This document shows, piece by piece, positions 50,344-58,811 of a stretch of DNA of 64,000 nt. The DNA is from CAIOSQ01 sp041178225 (GTDB lineage: Bacteria; Pseudomonadota; Alphaproteobacteria; CACIAM-22H2), in contig JBEGVV010000258.1 of NCBI GenBank assembly GCA_041178225.1, positions 3,642 to 67,641 on the forward strand, read 5' to 3'. The notes below the pieces were generated by a model. It ran no database searches. It was not told the origin of the DNA and saw nothing but the letters and a program-made list of their open reading frames with translations. Position 1 is the stretch's first letter. Every line of letters starts with the position of its first letter. The position numbers and the translations under genes were made by a program.

Positions 50344-51191
50344 CCCTTCACCGCGCCCTTGGTCAGCCCCGAGACGACATGCCGGCCGAGCAGCGCGAAG
50401 GCGAGGAGGATCGGCACGATCGCCAGCGTGGCCGCCGCCGTCAGCGGCCCCCATTCCCGGCCGAAGAAGCCGATGAAGGAATAGATCATCGGCTGGACGG
50501 GCTTGAGCTCCGGCGCGTCCACCATCACGGAACCTGCGACGAACTCGTTCCAGCTGCCCACGAAGGCGAGGACCCCGGCCGCGCCGAGCGCAGGCCGCGC
50601 AAGCGGAAGCATGACGTGCCGCAGGATGTCGGCATGCGTTCCTCCATCGACGATGACCGCCTCGTCGAGTTCGCGCGGGATGGCCTCGATCACGCCCTTG
50701 GTGATCCAGATCGCCATCGGTAGCTGGTGGGCGGTGTAGATGAGCGGCAGCACGTACCAGGTGTTCGTGATGCCCAGTCGCATGAACCAGATGTAGTTCG
50801 GGATCAGCAGGGCGGCGGCGCCAAGCGAGAGCGGGATGCTCGCGACGATGGCGAGGAAGAGGCCCTGGCGGCCCGGGAATTCAAGCCGGTCGAAGGCATA
50901 GGCGGCAGGCAGGGCGAGCGCCAGCGTCGCGGCGACGGAGAGGCCCGCATAGGCGAGGCTGGTGCCGAGGCTTCCCAGGAAGCCGCTCTCGACCACGCGC
51001 ACGTAGTGCTCGAGCGTCGGCGAGAAGCCAAGGATGACTGGCGGGAAGCGCAGGATGTCGGCGTCGCCCTTGATGGACGTGAGCGCTCCCCAGGCGAGCG
51101 GCACGAGGTTGAGCACGCAGAGCAACGCCATGCCGGCGGCCAGGAGCGTGCCGGCGGCGAGGCCGGCAAGGCGCCGCGGGGCGGCCGTCAT
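50340..51191 (-). CDS. Carbohydrate-type (CUT1) ABC transporter permease, MalG-like
   Basis: The 283-residue protein has six membrane helices, the EAA loop ELDEAVIVDGGTHADILRHVMLPLARP and FVGSWNEFVAGSVMV, hallmarks of MalG/UgpE-like permeases. Its start overlaps the stop of the partner permease by four bases, and its stop overlaps the start of the GMC gene. Imported substrate is likely a sugar, sugar acid or glycerol-like compound. Confidence 0.92.
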   Translation of the reverse strand: MTAAPRRLAGLAAGTLLAAGMALLCVLNLVPLAWGALTSIKGDADILRFPPVILGFSPTLEHYVRVVESGFLGSLGTSLAYAGLSVAATLALALPAAYAFDRLEFPGRQGLFLAIVASIPLSLGAAALLIPNYIWFMRLGITNTWYVLPLIYTAHQLPMAIWITKGVIEAIPRELDEAVIVDGGTHADILRHVMLPLARPALGAAGVLAFVGSWNEFVAGSVMVDAPELKPVQPMIYSFIGFFGREWGPLTAAATLAIVPILLAFALLGRHVVSGLTKGAVKG

Positions 51192-52045
51192 GCGCGCCAC
51201 CGCGAGAGCCTGACATACGCGAGGACGAGCAGGATGTTGCCCGCGAACATCACCAGGGCGAGCGCCGTCGCGCTGCCGAGGTCGAAGACCGCGAAGGCGC
51301 GCTCGTAGACGTCGATCGCCAGGACGCGCGTCGCATCGCGCGGCCCGCCCCCGGTGAGGACGAGCGGGGTCTCCACCGTGTTTATGTTCGAGAGCGTCAG
51401 CACGACCGCCGCCAGGAGCAGCGGCGTCTTGAGGAGCGGCAGGGTGACAAGGCGGAAGACCTGCCAGCCATTCGCCCCGTCGATGCGCGCGGCCTCGTGG
51501 AGCTCCGAGGGGATGCTCTTGAGGCCGGCGAGCAGCACGATCACGGCATAGCCGATGCGCTTCCAGACCGAGACGACGACCAGCAACCCCATCGCCCCGG
51601 AGGGCGAGGCAAGCCATCCCTCGCCGCCGGCGGAGACGAAGGAGAGCACGTAGGAGGCGAAGCCGATGTCGCTGACGAAGACCCAGCGGAAGAGCAGCGT
51701 CGCGACCACGGTCGAGATGATCCACGGGACGATGACCACGGACTGCACGACGAGGCCAATCGCCGGGCGCATCCGGTCGATCCAGGCCGAGAGGCCCAGC
51801 GCGATGGCTATCGTCAGGACGACGGAACTCGCGGTGTGGAACGCCGTCCTGCCGAAGGTGGCGACGAGCTCGTGGTCGTCGAGCAGCCGCAGGAAGTTGC
51901 GCATCCCCGCGAAATCGGTCGGGGCGCCGTACTCGATCCGGAACAGGCTGAACCAGAGCGCGTAGGCGACCGGGGACAGGAGCACGAAGCCGAGCAGCCC
52001 GAAGCTCGGCGCGGCGAACGCGAATGCGGTCCTGCTGTCGCGCAT
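51188..52045 (-). CDS. Carbohydrate-type (CUT1) ABC transporter permease, MalF-like
   Basis: The 285-residue membrane protein starts MRDSRTAFAFAAPSFGLLGFVLLSP and carries the EAA motif SELHEAARIDGANGWQVFRLVTLPLL. It pairs with the MalG-like permease and is separated from the binding-protein gene by 58 bases that contain a strong stem-loop. ATG 52045 is chosen because the preceding frame is Arg/Ser-rich noise. Confidence 0.9.
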   Translation of the reverse strand: MRDSRTAFAFAAPSFGLLGFVLLSPVAYALWFSLFRIEYGAPTDFAGMRNFLRLLDDHELVATFGRTAFHTASSVVLTIAIALGLSAWIDRMRPAIGLVVQSVVIVPWIISTVVATLLFRWVFVSDIGFASYVLSFVSAGGEGWLASPSGAMGLLVVVSVWKRIGYAVIVLLAGLKSIPSELHEAARIDGANGWQVFRLVTLPLLKTPLLLAAVVLTLSNINTVETPLVLTGGGPRDATRVLAIDVYERAFAVFDLGSATALALVMFAGNILLVLAYVRLSRWRA

Positions 52046-52064
52046 GCGTCGCGGGCGTGACCGG

Positions 52065-52086
52065 CGGGCCGCGTCGCCGCGGCCCG
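52065..52086 (-). terminator. Stem-loop between binding-protein and permease genes
   Basis: Nine-base perfect arms (starting CGGGCCGCG on the plus strand) enclose a four-base TCGC loop, directly after the binding-protein stop. There is no T-run. Hairpins in this position commonly protect the abundant binding-protein mRNA and lower permease expression. Confidence 0.5.
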
Positions 52087-52103
52087 TGGTCCCTGCCCTC
52101 GCC

Positions 52104-53414
52104 TCAGCGGTTGTTCTGCTGGTTGAAGCGACGCTCGGCGGCCTCGAGCGCGGCCTTCGGGTCGACATTCCCGACGACGACGTCCTGCGCCGCCTTGTTG
52201 AGCGCCTGGCGATAGCCACCGACCCCGTACTCGACGGAAGGGATCCAGCCGAATTCCTTCACGCCGCGCGAGGCGATGGCGAGATAGGCGTTCTGGGGCT
52301 TGGCCATGAACTCGGTCATCTGGCGCAGCGTCGAGGGCGCGCCGGGAAGCTGGCCGCCCATCTCGACCCAGAGCCGGTCGGACTCGCCGGTCGACATGTG
52401 CTCGAGGAACCTGCCTGCGAGCGCCTTGTTCTTGCCGCCCGACCACACGCCGACGGCCCAGCCCGCCATCACGCCGGGGGAATGCGGCTTCCCGTCGACG
52501 CCCGGCCAGATCATGAAACCGACATTCTCGGCGCCAAGCTTGGCCTGCATCGTCGAGATGCGCACCACGGCGCCGCCGAACATGGCGAGCCGCCCCGCCG
52601 CGAACTGCTCGTAGAGGTCCTCGGCCGTCCAGCCCACCGCCTGCCGCGGCGTCACGCCGTGCCGTAGCACCATGTCGGTCTGGAGCTTCAGCGCCTCGGC
52701 GCCGACGGGATTGCTCCACTTCGCGCGGCCATTCGCCTCGAAGAGGTCGCCCTGCCGGGCCAGGAGCATCGACGTCATCATCTGGGAGTCGGCGAGGTTC
52801 TCGCTGAATTGCTGGCCGAAGCCCCAACGGGTCACGTTGCCGGCGGCATCCCGCGTGGTCAGCTTCCTCGCCGCCTCGATGAAGGCCGGCCAGGTCGAGA
52901 GCGTCGACGGGTCGATGCCCGCCTCCCTGAGGAAGTCGGTCCGGTAGATGACCCCGTAGTAGTTCCTGGAATGGAAGAGGCAATGGACCCTGCCCTCCCT
53001 CTCGCAGCGCGCCCAGTAGCCGTCCTTGCGCTCCGCGACGTCGGCGGCGGGCCACTTGCCGAGGAAGAGCTCGTTCAGGTCGGCAAGCGAGCCGGTGCGC
53101 AGCGCGTCGCCCAGCAGGTCGGTCACGACCCAGACGATGTCCGGAGCGGTGCCCGCGCGATGCGCCGCCAGGAACTTGGGCGTCATCTGGTCCCAGACCT
53201 GCGGCTCGACCACGACCTTCGTGCCCGGGTTCGCCGCCTCGAAGCGCCGGATGATCTCCGCCAGCGCCTTCTCGCGCGGCGCGTTGCCGGCGGGGTTGAG
53301 GAAGGTCCACATGCGGATCGTCTGCGCGGCGGCCCCCGTCGGGACGAGGGCGCAGGCCGCTAGCCCGCAGAGGACGGCGCCGGCAAGCGCGCGTCGCAGG
53401 AAACTGCCGATCAT
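52104..53414 (-). CDS. Periplasmic substrate-binding protein of the CUT1 importer
   Basis: The 436-residue protein has a signal peptide (1-30, with an LAAC lipobox-like element as an alternative), then TIRMWTFLNPAGNAPREKALAEIIRRFEAANPG, typical of family 1 solute-binding proteins, and later YEQFAAGRLAMFGGAVVRI. It would deliver a sugar-like substrate to the two permeases. GGAGGAAGAC precedes the ATG at 53414. The ATPase of this importer is absent from the operon, so a shared MsmK/UgpC-type ATPase elsewhere is implied. Confidence 0.9.
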   Translation of the reverse strand: MIGSFLRRALAGAVLCGLAACALVPTGAAAQTIRMWTFLNPAGNAPREKALAEIIRRFEAANPGTKVVVEPQVWDQMTPKFLAAHRAGTAPDIVWVVTDLLGDALRTGSLADLNELFLGKWPAADVAERKDGYWARCEREGRVHCLFHSRNYYGVIYRTDFLREAGIDPSTLSTWPAFIEAARKLTTRDAAGNVTRWGFGQQFSENLADSQMMTSMLLARQGDLFEANGRAKWSNPVGAEALKLQTDMVLRHGVTPRQAVGWTAEDLYEQFAAGRLAMFGGAVVRISTMQAKLGAENVGFMIWPGVDGKPHSPGVMAGWAVGVWSGGKNKALAGRFLEHMSTGESDRLWVEMGGQLPGAPSTLRQMTEFMAKPQNAYLAIASRGVKEFGWIPSVEYGVGGYRQALNKAAQDVVVGNVDPKAALEAAERRFNQQNNR

Positions 53415-53454
53415 GTCTTCCTCCTTGGTCGTCGGTTGCATTCGTGGCCAGGCG

Positions 53455-53471
53455 GCCCCGCCATGCGGGGC
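53455..53471 (-). terminator. Stem-loop between the dehydratase-like gene and the binding-protein gene
   Basis: Seven-base perfect arms (GCCCCGC and GCGGGGC) enclose a CAT loop, within the 73-base gap after the enolase-superfamily gene. There is no T-run downstream. It may be an attenuator or an mRNA-stability hairpin. Confidence 0.35.
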
Positions 53472-53487
53472 GGCGCAGGCCCGCCGG

Positions 53488-54660
53488 TCATCGGGTGCCT
53501 TGCGGCAGGTCGGTGCGGTAGGTCTCCGCCAGTGCCCAGTCGAGGTCGCAGCCATGGCCCGGCGCATCCCGCGCCACGAGGCAGCCATCGACCGTCTCCA
53601 GTGGCGGCACGGGCAACTCGTCGCGCAGCGCGTTCGGCAGGCGGTTCGCCTCGTAGAGCCGGCAATTGTCCACGGCGCGGCAGACATGCAGCGCCGCGGA
53701 GACGGCGATGCCGCCGCCCACGCCATGGGGCGAGATCCGCACGCCGTGGCGCCGCGCCGGGGCGGAAAGCGCGAGGATGCCGCTGACGCCGCCCGCGCGG
53801 CTGATGTTCGGCATCAGGACGTCGACGGCCCCTGCCCGCAGGAAGGTCTCGTAGCCCTCGACGGTGAACTCGTTCTCGCCCGCCGCTATCGGCATGGGCG
53901 CCGCGCGCCTGATCTCCGCCAGGGCCGCCGGGTCGTCGGGCCTGATCGGCTCCTCGAGCCATGCGAGGTCGTAGGGCTTGAGCGCCTTCGCGAAGGCGAT
54001 CGAGGTCGGCACGTCATAGGCGCAGTTGACGTCGAGCATCAGGCCGCGCCCCGAGCCGATCGCCGCGCGCACCGCGGCGACATGTGCAAGGTCCACCTCG
54101 ATGCCGCGGCCGACCTTCAGCTTGATCGCGCGATAGCCCTGCGCGACGTATTCAAGCGCCTTCGCCGCGGAACGCTCGGGCGTCGGCAGGAAGGGAACCG
54201 GGCTCACGTAGAGGTCGACGGGCCCGGGCGTCGCGCCAAGCAGCGTGGCCAGGGGCTTGCCCGCGCGCCGCGCCTTGAGGTCCCAGAGCGCGATATCGAC
54301 CCCGGACAGCGCCTCCATCGCCGGGCCGCGCGTATGGCCCATGGCGATGAAATAGGCCCGCAGCGCAGCGAGCATGGCGGCGGGCTCGTCGAGGTCCTCT
54401 CCCACCAGGGCAGGCGCGATGACGTCGTTGACGAGGCAGGCGCTGGCCATCGCGCGCGGCAACCCGAATGCCTCGCCAAGGCCGCGGCAACCATCGTCGC
54501 TCTCCGCGACCACGATCGTGGAGTGCTGGCCCGAGCGCGGGATCTTCCGGAAATGGCTCGCGGGCGAGAGGATCTCGGGAGGCACGCGATCGAGCCCGCC
54601 GTAGAGCCGCGCGAACGACCCGTACAGGGGCAGCGCCACGAGGCGCGCTAGCTTTGCCAC
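53488..54660 (-). CDS. Enolase-superfamily (mandelate racemase-like) dehydratase or racemase
   Basis: The 390-residue protein has the capping N-terminal domain and a barrel with the Lys pair KLK (Lys180, Lys182), metal ligands Asp210 (LMLDVN), Glu236 (WLEEP) and Glu262 (AGENEF), and the base His312 (ISPHG). The position that usually holds the Asp partner of this His (in the xPD-xxx-GG motif) reads MPNISRAGG, with Asn285. That suggests a tuned or altered function relative to standard acid-sugar dehydratases. It heads the operon of the CUT1 importer and GMC enzyme, so the imported compound is probably an acid sugar. Confidence 0.88.
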   Translation of the reverse strand: MAKLARLVALPLYGSFARLYGGLDRVPPEILSPASHFRKIPRSGQHSTIVVAESDDGCRGLGEAFGLPRAMASACLVNDVIAPALVGEDLDEPAAMLAALRAYFIAMGHTRGPAMEALSGVDIALWDLKARRAGKPLATLLGATPGPVDLYVSPVPFLPTPERSAAKALEYVAQGYRAIKLKVGRGIEVDLAHVAAVRAAIGSGRGLMLDVNCAYDVPTSIAFAKALKPYDLAWLEEPIRPDDPAALAEIRRAAPMPIAAGENEFTVEGYETFLRAGAVDVLMPNISRAGGVSGILALSAPARRHGVRISPHGVGGGIAVSAALHVCRAVDNCRLYEANRLPNALRDELPVPPLETVDGCLVARDAPGHGCDLDWALAETYRTDLPQGTR

Positions 54661-54747
54661 TTTCCCTCCCCCCCGGAAGACAGGAGCCAGCCTAGCGATG
54701 TTTCTGCGCTTGTAAACGACGCGCCGGGCCCGCCGCCCGCCGCGCCC
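54661..54747. promoter_or_regulatory. Intergenic region upstream of the dehydratase-importer operon
   Basis: Within 87 bases lie a C-rich tract and GTTT-N10-AAAC (54700-54717), short inverted arms near the likely operon promoter. They might be an operator half-site pair, but only four bases per arm match. Confidence 0.2.
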
Positions 54748-55818
54748 TCACTTCTCGCCGACGACGACCGTCCAGGGGAAGCGCCAGCGCTCGCCGCGCG
54801 CGGCGAGCGCGCCGGGCATCTCCTCGAAGTCGATGGTCTCGACGTTGCGGAAGCCGAGTTCGCGCATCGTCTTCTTCACGTCCATGCGGACCATCGGCTC
54901 CATGTAGGGCTCGTTGTTCCGCCGACCGTGGCCGAAATGCATGAAGCGCATGAACGGGTCCTCGGGCGGGATGAAGTCGAGGTGGATCATCAGCCCGCCC
55001 GGCTCGAGCACGCGCATCGCCTCGGCGAAGGTCTCGCGGATCGCGGGCGGCGGCATCTCGTGGATCACCATCGTCGAGGTGACGACGTCGTGGCTGGCGT
55101 CGGGCAGGCCCGTCTTCCTGCAGTCGCGCTGCAGGAAGCGCACGTTGCGCGCCTGCGCGGCCGCGGCGTCCTGCGCGGCGAGGCGAAGGCAGGGCGCCGC
55201 GATGTCGACGCCGGTCACCTGCGCGTCCCGGTTCTCCGACCAGAAGGGCCGCGTCGACTTGCCGAAGCCGCAGCCCATGTCGAGGATCCGGCTGCCCCTG
55301 CGCCGCTCGTTCACCAGCGCGGTGAACTTCCAGTGCAGGTCCTTGTGCTGCTGCATCAGCGGCGTCGTCGAGCGCGCGCCGCGCTCGTAGACATAGCCCG
55401 CGATCGCGTCCGACCAGATGCCGCCGGGATGCTGGTGGATGTCGACGGAGGCGAAATAGGCGGGGATCTCTAGCGCCGGATCGAGCTCGAGCACGCCTGG
55501 CGGCAGCGGCGCGTCGAGCTCGGCCTCGATCTCGCCGCGCAAGCGGTCATGCGCGGGCTGCAGCCCCCAGCGCCCGGAATACTTGAAGCGCTGGAGATGG
55601 CGCTCGAGCCACGCGAACTGGCGGTAGAGCGGCTCGCCCTCGAGCAGCGCCGCGGCGTCATCGGCCTCGCGCGGCGGCGACCCGGCGTTGGCGGCGCGCG
55701 CCGCCTTCTCGCGGTAGAGCGCGTGCAGCTCGGGGAAGACGCGCCCCGTCCAGTGCAGCTTGCAGCCCAGCAGGAACGCCTGGTACGCCTCGAACTGCCG
55801 ATCGCGCACGTTGATCAT
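54748..55818 (-). CDS. Class I SAM-dependent methyltransferase
   Basis: The 356-residue protein has an N-terminal region of about 170 residues of unknown fold and a C-terminal Rossmann methyltransferase domain with motif I ILDMGCGFGKSTRPF, VTGVDIAAPCL and VVTSTMVIHEMPP. Such proteins methylate small molecules or other substrates; the N-terminal region may confer specificity. Start at 55818 has GGGAG upstream. It is divergent from the CMD-like gene at 55890, with 71 shared bases. Confidence 0.82.
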   Translation of the reverse strand: MINVRDRQFEAYQAFLLGCKLHWTGRVFPELHALYREKAARAANAGSPPREADDAAALLEGEPLYRQFAWLERHLQRFKYSGRWGLQPAHDRLRGEIEAELDAPLPPGVLELDPALEIPAYFASVDIHQHPGGIWSDAIAGYVYERGARSTTPLMQQHKDLHWKFTALVNERRRGSRILDMGCGFGKSTRPFWSENRDAQVTGVDIAAPCLRLAAQDAAAAQARNVRFLQRDCRKTGLPDASHDVVTSTMVIHEMPPPAIRETFAEAMRVLEPGGLMIHLDFIPPEDPFMRFMHFGHGRRNNEPYMEPMVRMDVKKTMRELGFRNVETIDFEEMPGALAARGERWRFPWTVVVGEK

Positions 55819-55889
55819 GTCCACCAAGCTCCCATCGTGTCGCGGCGATGATATGGTCTGGCATCCACACCGGCAATCGGGCCCGTCGC

Positions 55890-56597
55890 ATGTCTGACCT
55901 CGCATCGGAACAGGAAGTCCTCTCGATCCTCGAGGCGGTGCGCGCCAAGCGCGGCTACCTGCTCCCGCACCACGGCCTCCTCGCGCTGACCGCGCCGCGC
56001 CTCGCGCGCGCCTACGACGAGGCCTACACGGCGCTGACCCTCGACCGGCGCTCGCTGAGCGAGTTCGAGAAGGAATTCGTCTGGCTGCCGATCCTGATCT
56101 CGACCGACGAGGCGATCGCCACCCACCACATCGCGAAGTTCAAGGCCGCGGGCGGGACGAGCGCGGACATGGAGACCTGCCTGCGCCTCGCGGCCTTCGC
56201 CCGCGGCGCGCGCGACTACCGCTTCGTCGGGCGCCACTGGGGCGACCTCATCGAGGGCTTCGACCGCGAGCGCGCCTATCGCGGCGCGCTCGACGCGCTG
56301 CTGGCGGGCGCGTCCTGCCCGCGCGGCCTCGCGGAGGCGGCCATGGCCGCGACCCATGCCTGCCTCGCGCAGTGGGAGGAACTCGCGATCCACATCCGCG
56401 GTGCCTACGCCGCGGGCTTCCCCGAGGCGAAGCTCGCCGAGGCGCTGTCGCTCGTGATGTTCCCGGGCAGCGTGCCGCATTTCGTGGAGGCCGCGCGCGT
56501 CTGGCGCGACCTGGCGCGCTCGGGCGCCATCCCCGCCTCGCCCGCGCTGCGGCTCTGGGCCTCGATCGACCAGAGCGGCTTCGACGGCAAGGTCTGA
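55890..56597 (+). CDS. Carboxymuconolactone decarboxylase (AhpD)-like protein
   Basis: The 235-residue all-helical protein contains two CMD-like repeats (residues ~50-100 and ~150-210), including SEFEKEFVWLPILI, DEAIATHHIAKFKAAGG and AYAAGFPEAKLAEALSLVMFPG. The usual Cys-x-x-Cys pair of AhpD is absent, so peroxidase activity is unlikely. Its role might be decarboxylation or a structural one. It begins after MSDLASE. The in-frame extension to 55848 is less likely. It is convergent with the class II aldolase gene, 15 bases away. Confidence 0.72.
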   Translation: MSDLASEQEVLSILEAVRAKRGYLLPHHGLLALTAPRLARAYDEAYTALTLDRRSLSEFEKEFVWLPILISTDEAIATHHIAKFKAAGGTSADMETCLRLAAFARGARDYRFVGRHWGDLIEGFDRERAYRGALDALLAGASCPRGLAEAAMAATHACLAQWEELAIHIRGAYAAGFPEAKLAEALSLVMFPGSVPHFVEAARVWRDLARSGAIPASPALRLWASIDQSGFDGKV

Positions 56598-56612
56598 GGC
56601 GGCGACCGCGCC

Positions 56613-57386
56613 TCAGGTCGCGAAGTCGCCCTCGCCGCGGCGCAGCAGCACGCGCTTGAGCGCCTCGAAATGGCGCTCCGCCGGCCCCGGGCCCGCCGGC
56701 ACGACGCCGCCGCCCTCGAGGCCGAACATCACCTGCTTGCGCAGGGTGGCGAGCACGTCCTGCCGCACGCGGCGGCGCGGCTGGCCCGTCATGTACGCGT
56801 AGACCTGCGTCTGGCAGGCGCGCTCGAGGTAGTAGAGACGGTCATAGGCCTCGGCGAGGCTGCGCCCGGCGACCATCACGCCATGGCTCGCCATGAACAT
56901 GATCGTCTTGCCGTCCTCGAGCCTGGCGGCGAGCCGCTCGCCCTCGGCCGGCTCGTGCGCGAGGCCGGTGTATTCCTCGTCGTAGCAGATCATCGGCGCG
57001 AGGATGGCGGCCGCCTGGCCGATCGGCTCGAGCCGCTGGTCCTGGAGGAGCGTCAGCGTCGTCGCGAAGGGCATGTGCGTGTGCAGCAGCACCTCGGCCT
57101 GCGGCTTGAGGCGGTGGAGCGGCGCGTGGATGCACCACGCCGTCAGCTCGATCTCGCCCTCGCCCTCGACGACCCGGCCGTCGTAGTCGCAGACCAGGAA
57201 GTCGCTCGCCTTCACCTCGGCCCAGTGCAGGCCGTAGGGGATGGCGAGGAAATGGCCGGGCCTGCCCGGCACGTTCATCGTGAAGTGGTTGCAGATGCCC
57301 TCGTTGAAGCCGTGCATCACCGCCATGCGGTGCGCGGCGGCGAGGTCCACCCGCGCCTGCCAGACAGGATCCGTCTTTCCGGACAT
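56613..57386 (-). CDS. Class II aldolase/adducin-family protein
   Basis: The 257-residue protein has the Zn-binding LLHTHMPF (His pair) and MASHGVMVAG (third His), and FNEGICNHFTMNV, typical of L-fuculose-phosphate-aldolase-like enzymes. Related proteins in TRAP clusters are often decarboxylases or aldolases on 3-hydroxy-2-keto acids. The gene is in the same orientation as the TRAP transporter, 33 bases after the 95-residue protein, so the three probably form one operon. Confidence 0.9.
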   Translation of the reverse strand: MSGKTDPVWQARVDLAAAHRMAVMHGFNEGICNHFTMNVPGRPGHFLAIPYGLHWAEVKASDFLVCDYDGRVVEGEGEIELTAWCIHAPLHRLKPQAEVLLHTHMPFATTLTLLQDQRLEPIGQAAAILAPMICYDEEYTGLAHEPAEGERLAARLEDGKTIMFMASHGVMVAGRSLAEAYDRLYYLERACQTQVYAYMTGQPRRRVRQDVLATLRKQVMFGLEGGGVVPAGPGPAERHFEALKRVLLRRGEGDFAT

Positions 57387-57419
57387 CGTCGTCTCCCGCT
57401 AGGGCCGCGCCGGCGCCGC

Positions 57420-57707
57420 TCAGAGCGGGCCGCGGGCCGACTGCCTGCCGAGCAGGTTGTCCATGAGGTGCGCGACGAAGGCGTCGCGGTCCGCCGCGGA
57501 GGCCTCGGCCTGCTCCGCGGTCGGGGCGAAGGCGTCGAGGGCCCCCTCCGCCAGCGCGCCCTGCCTGACCAGGAGCGCCTCCATGCAGCGCACGCGGTCG
57601 CGCAGGACGTAGACCTCGCCGGCGAGCGCCATCACGACGCCCATCATCCGGTCGATCGCGGGATCCGCGAAGAAGGTCTGCTCCGGCCTCGATCTCGTCT
57701 CGCTCAT
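57420..57707 (-). CDS. Small hypothetical protein in the TRAP/aldolase operon
   Basis: A 95-residue helical protein with PEQTFFADPAIDRMMGVVM and ALAGEVYVLRDRVRCMEALLV, the latter a likely amphipathic helix. A GGGGGAAGGGAAG ribosome binding site precedes its ATG. Its position between the TRAP binding protein and the aldolase suggests a role with them, but no domain is recognised. Confidence 0.6.
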   Translation of the reverse strand: MSETRSRPEQTFFADPAIDRMMGVVMALAGEVYVLRDRVRCMEALLVRQGALAEGALDAFAPTAEQAEASAADRDAFVAHLMDNLLGRQSARGPL

Positions 57708-57732
57708 GCTTCCCTTCCCCCAGGCTGCGCGA

Positions 57733-57765
57733 AGGGGCGGCCGCGCATCGCGCGCGACCGCCCCT
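57733..57765 (-). terminator. Large stem-loop after the TRAP binding-protein gene
   Basis: Eight-base perfect outer arms (AGGGGCGG and CCGCCCCT) and an inner CGCGC/GCGCG stem form a stable hairpin eight bases after the dctP-like stop. There is no T-run on the transcribed strand. It likely limits read-through into the 95-residue gene or stabilises the abundant binding-protein mRNA. Confidence 0.55.
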
Positions 57766-57772
57766 CGCCCGG

Positions 57773-58759
57773 TCACAGCGACTGGATGCGGTCCCAGGCG
57801 CCGGCGCCATAGACCTCGTCGGCGAGGCGCTTGTTCAGCGGCGCCATGCGACGGGTGATGTCCGCCTGGTCGATGGTCACGACCGAGTCGTCGCCGTTGA
57901 AGCGCCGCCAGGTCGCGAGGTCGGTCGTGATGGCGCTGACGCCCGCCTGGAAGTAGTCGGTCGCCTCCATCTCCTCGAAGGTCTGCAGCATGATGCGCTG
58001 CTGCTGCTCGTTGAGGCGGCGCCACGCGCGGGTGGAGATCGCCTCCTTGTCGAGGCCCTCGCCGAACGGGTTCGACAGGACGTACTTGGACACCTCGTAG
58101 AACTTGCCGGCGACCGAGGGGTTGAGCGCCGAGACGAAGCCGTCGACCGTGCCGTTCTGCAGGGCGAGGTAGATCTCGTTGAAGGCGATCGGGGTCGGGT
58201 TGGCGCCGAGGAACTTCAGCGCCTCGACCATGCCCTCGATCTGCGGGGCGCGCAGCTTCATGCCCTTGATCTCCTCCAGCGAGGAGATCTTCTTCTTCGT
58301 CGACAGGACCCAGGGGCCGAGGCGACCGATGCCGAGCAGGCGGGCCTGGTAGCGCTTCTCGAGCACCTGCGACGCCTGCGCGCCGATCTGGCTCTGCATC
58401 ACGCGCTTGGAGTGGCCGGAGTCGCGGAAGAAGCCCGGCGAGTAGAAGATGTCGAACTCGCGGGTGCCCGTGTAGGCGCCGTTGTAGATGTCGATCGTGC
58501 CAAGCGCCATGCCCTCGAGCAGGCGCTGCTCGCCGCCGAGCGTGCCGGCGAAGATCTCGACCTTGATGCCGCCATTGGTGCGCTTGGAGACCTCGTTCCA
58601 GAGCTTGACGTTGAACTGGTTCGAGATCGTCTGCGGGTTGCCGGCATTGCCGAACTTCAGGTTGACGACCCTGCCCTGGGCCGAGGCGGCGAGCCCATGG
58701 CCGGCGACGCCGGCGGCCGCGGCCGAGGCGAGGACGGAGCGACGGGAAACGAAAGTCAT
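57773..58759 (-). CDS. TRAP transporter periplasmic binding protein (DctP family)
   Basis: The 328-residue protein has a Tat-like signal (SRRSVLASAAAAGVA; cleavage near SAQ) and DctP-type blocks NLKFGNAGNPQTISNQFNVKLWNEVSKR and KGMKLRAPQIEGMVEALKFLGANPTPI, where the conserved Arg in KLRAP binds the carboxylate of the substrate. It captures an organic acid for the DctQM permease. It is the last TRAP gene (order Q, M, P), followed by a strong hairpin. Confidence 0.94.
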   Translation of the reverse strand: MTFVSRRSVLASAAAAGVAGHGLAASAQGRVVNLKFGNAGNPQTISNQFNVKLWNEVSKRTNGGIKVEIFAGTLGGEQRLLEGMALGTIDIYNGAYTGTREFDIFYSPGFFRDSGHSKRVMQSQIGAQASQVLEKRYQARLLGIGRLGPWVLSTKKKISSLEEIKGMKLRAPQIEGMVEALKFLGANPTPIAFNEIYLALQNGTVDGFVSALNPSVAGKFYEVSKYVLSNPFGEGLDKEAISTRAWRRLNEQQQRIMLQTFEEMEATDYFQAGVSAITTDLATWRRFNGDDSVVTIDQADITRRMAPLNKRLADEVYGAGAWDRIQSL

Positions 58760-58811
58760 GGTTTTCTCCCTTGGGTTTGAAGGCTTGGTCGAGGTTACCG
58801 GTCCGCCCCGG

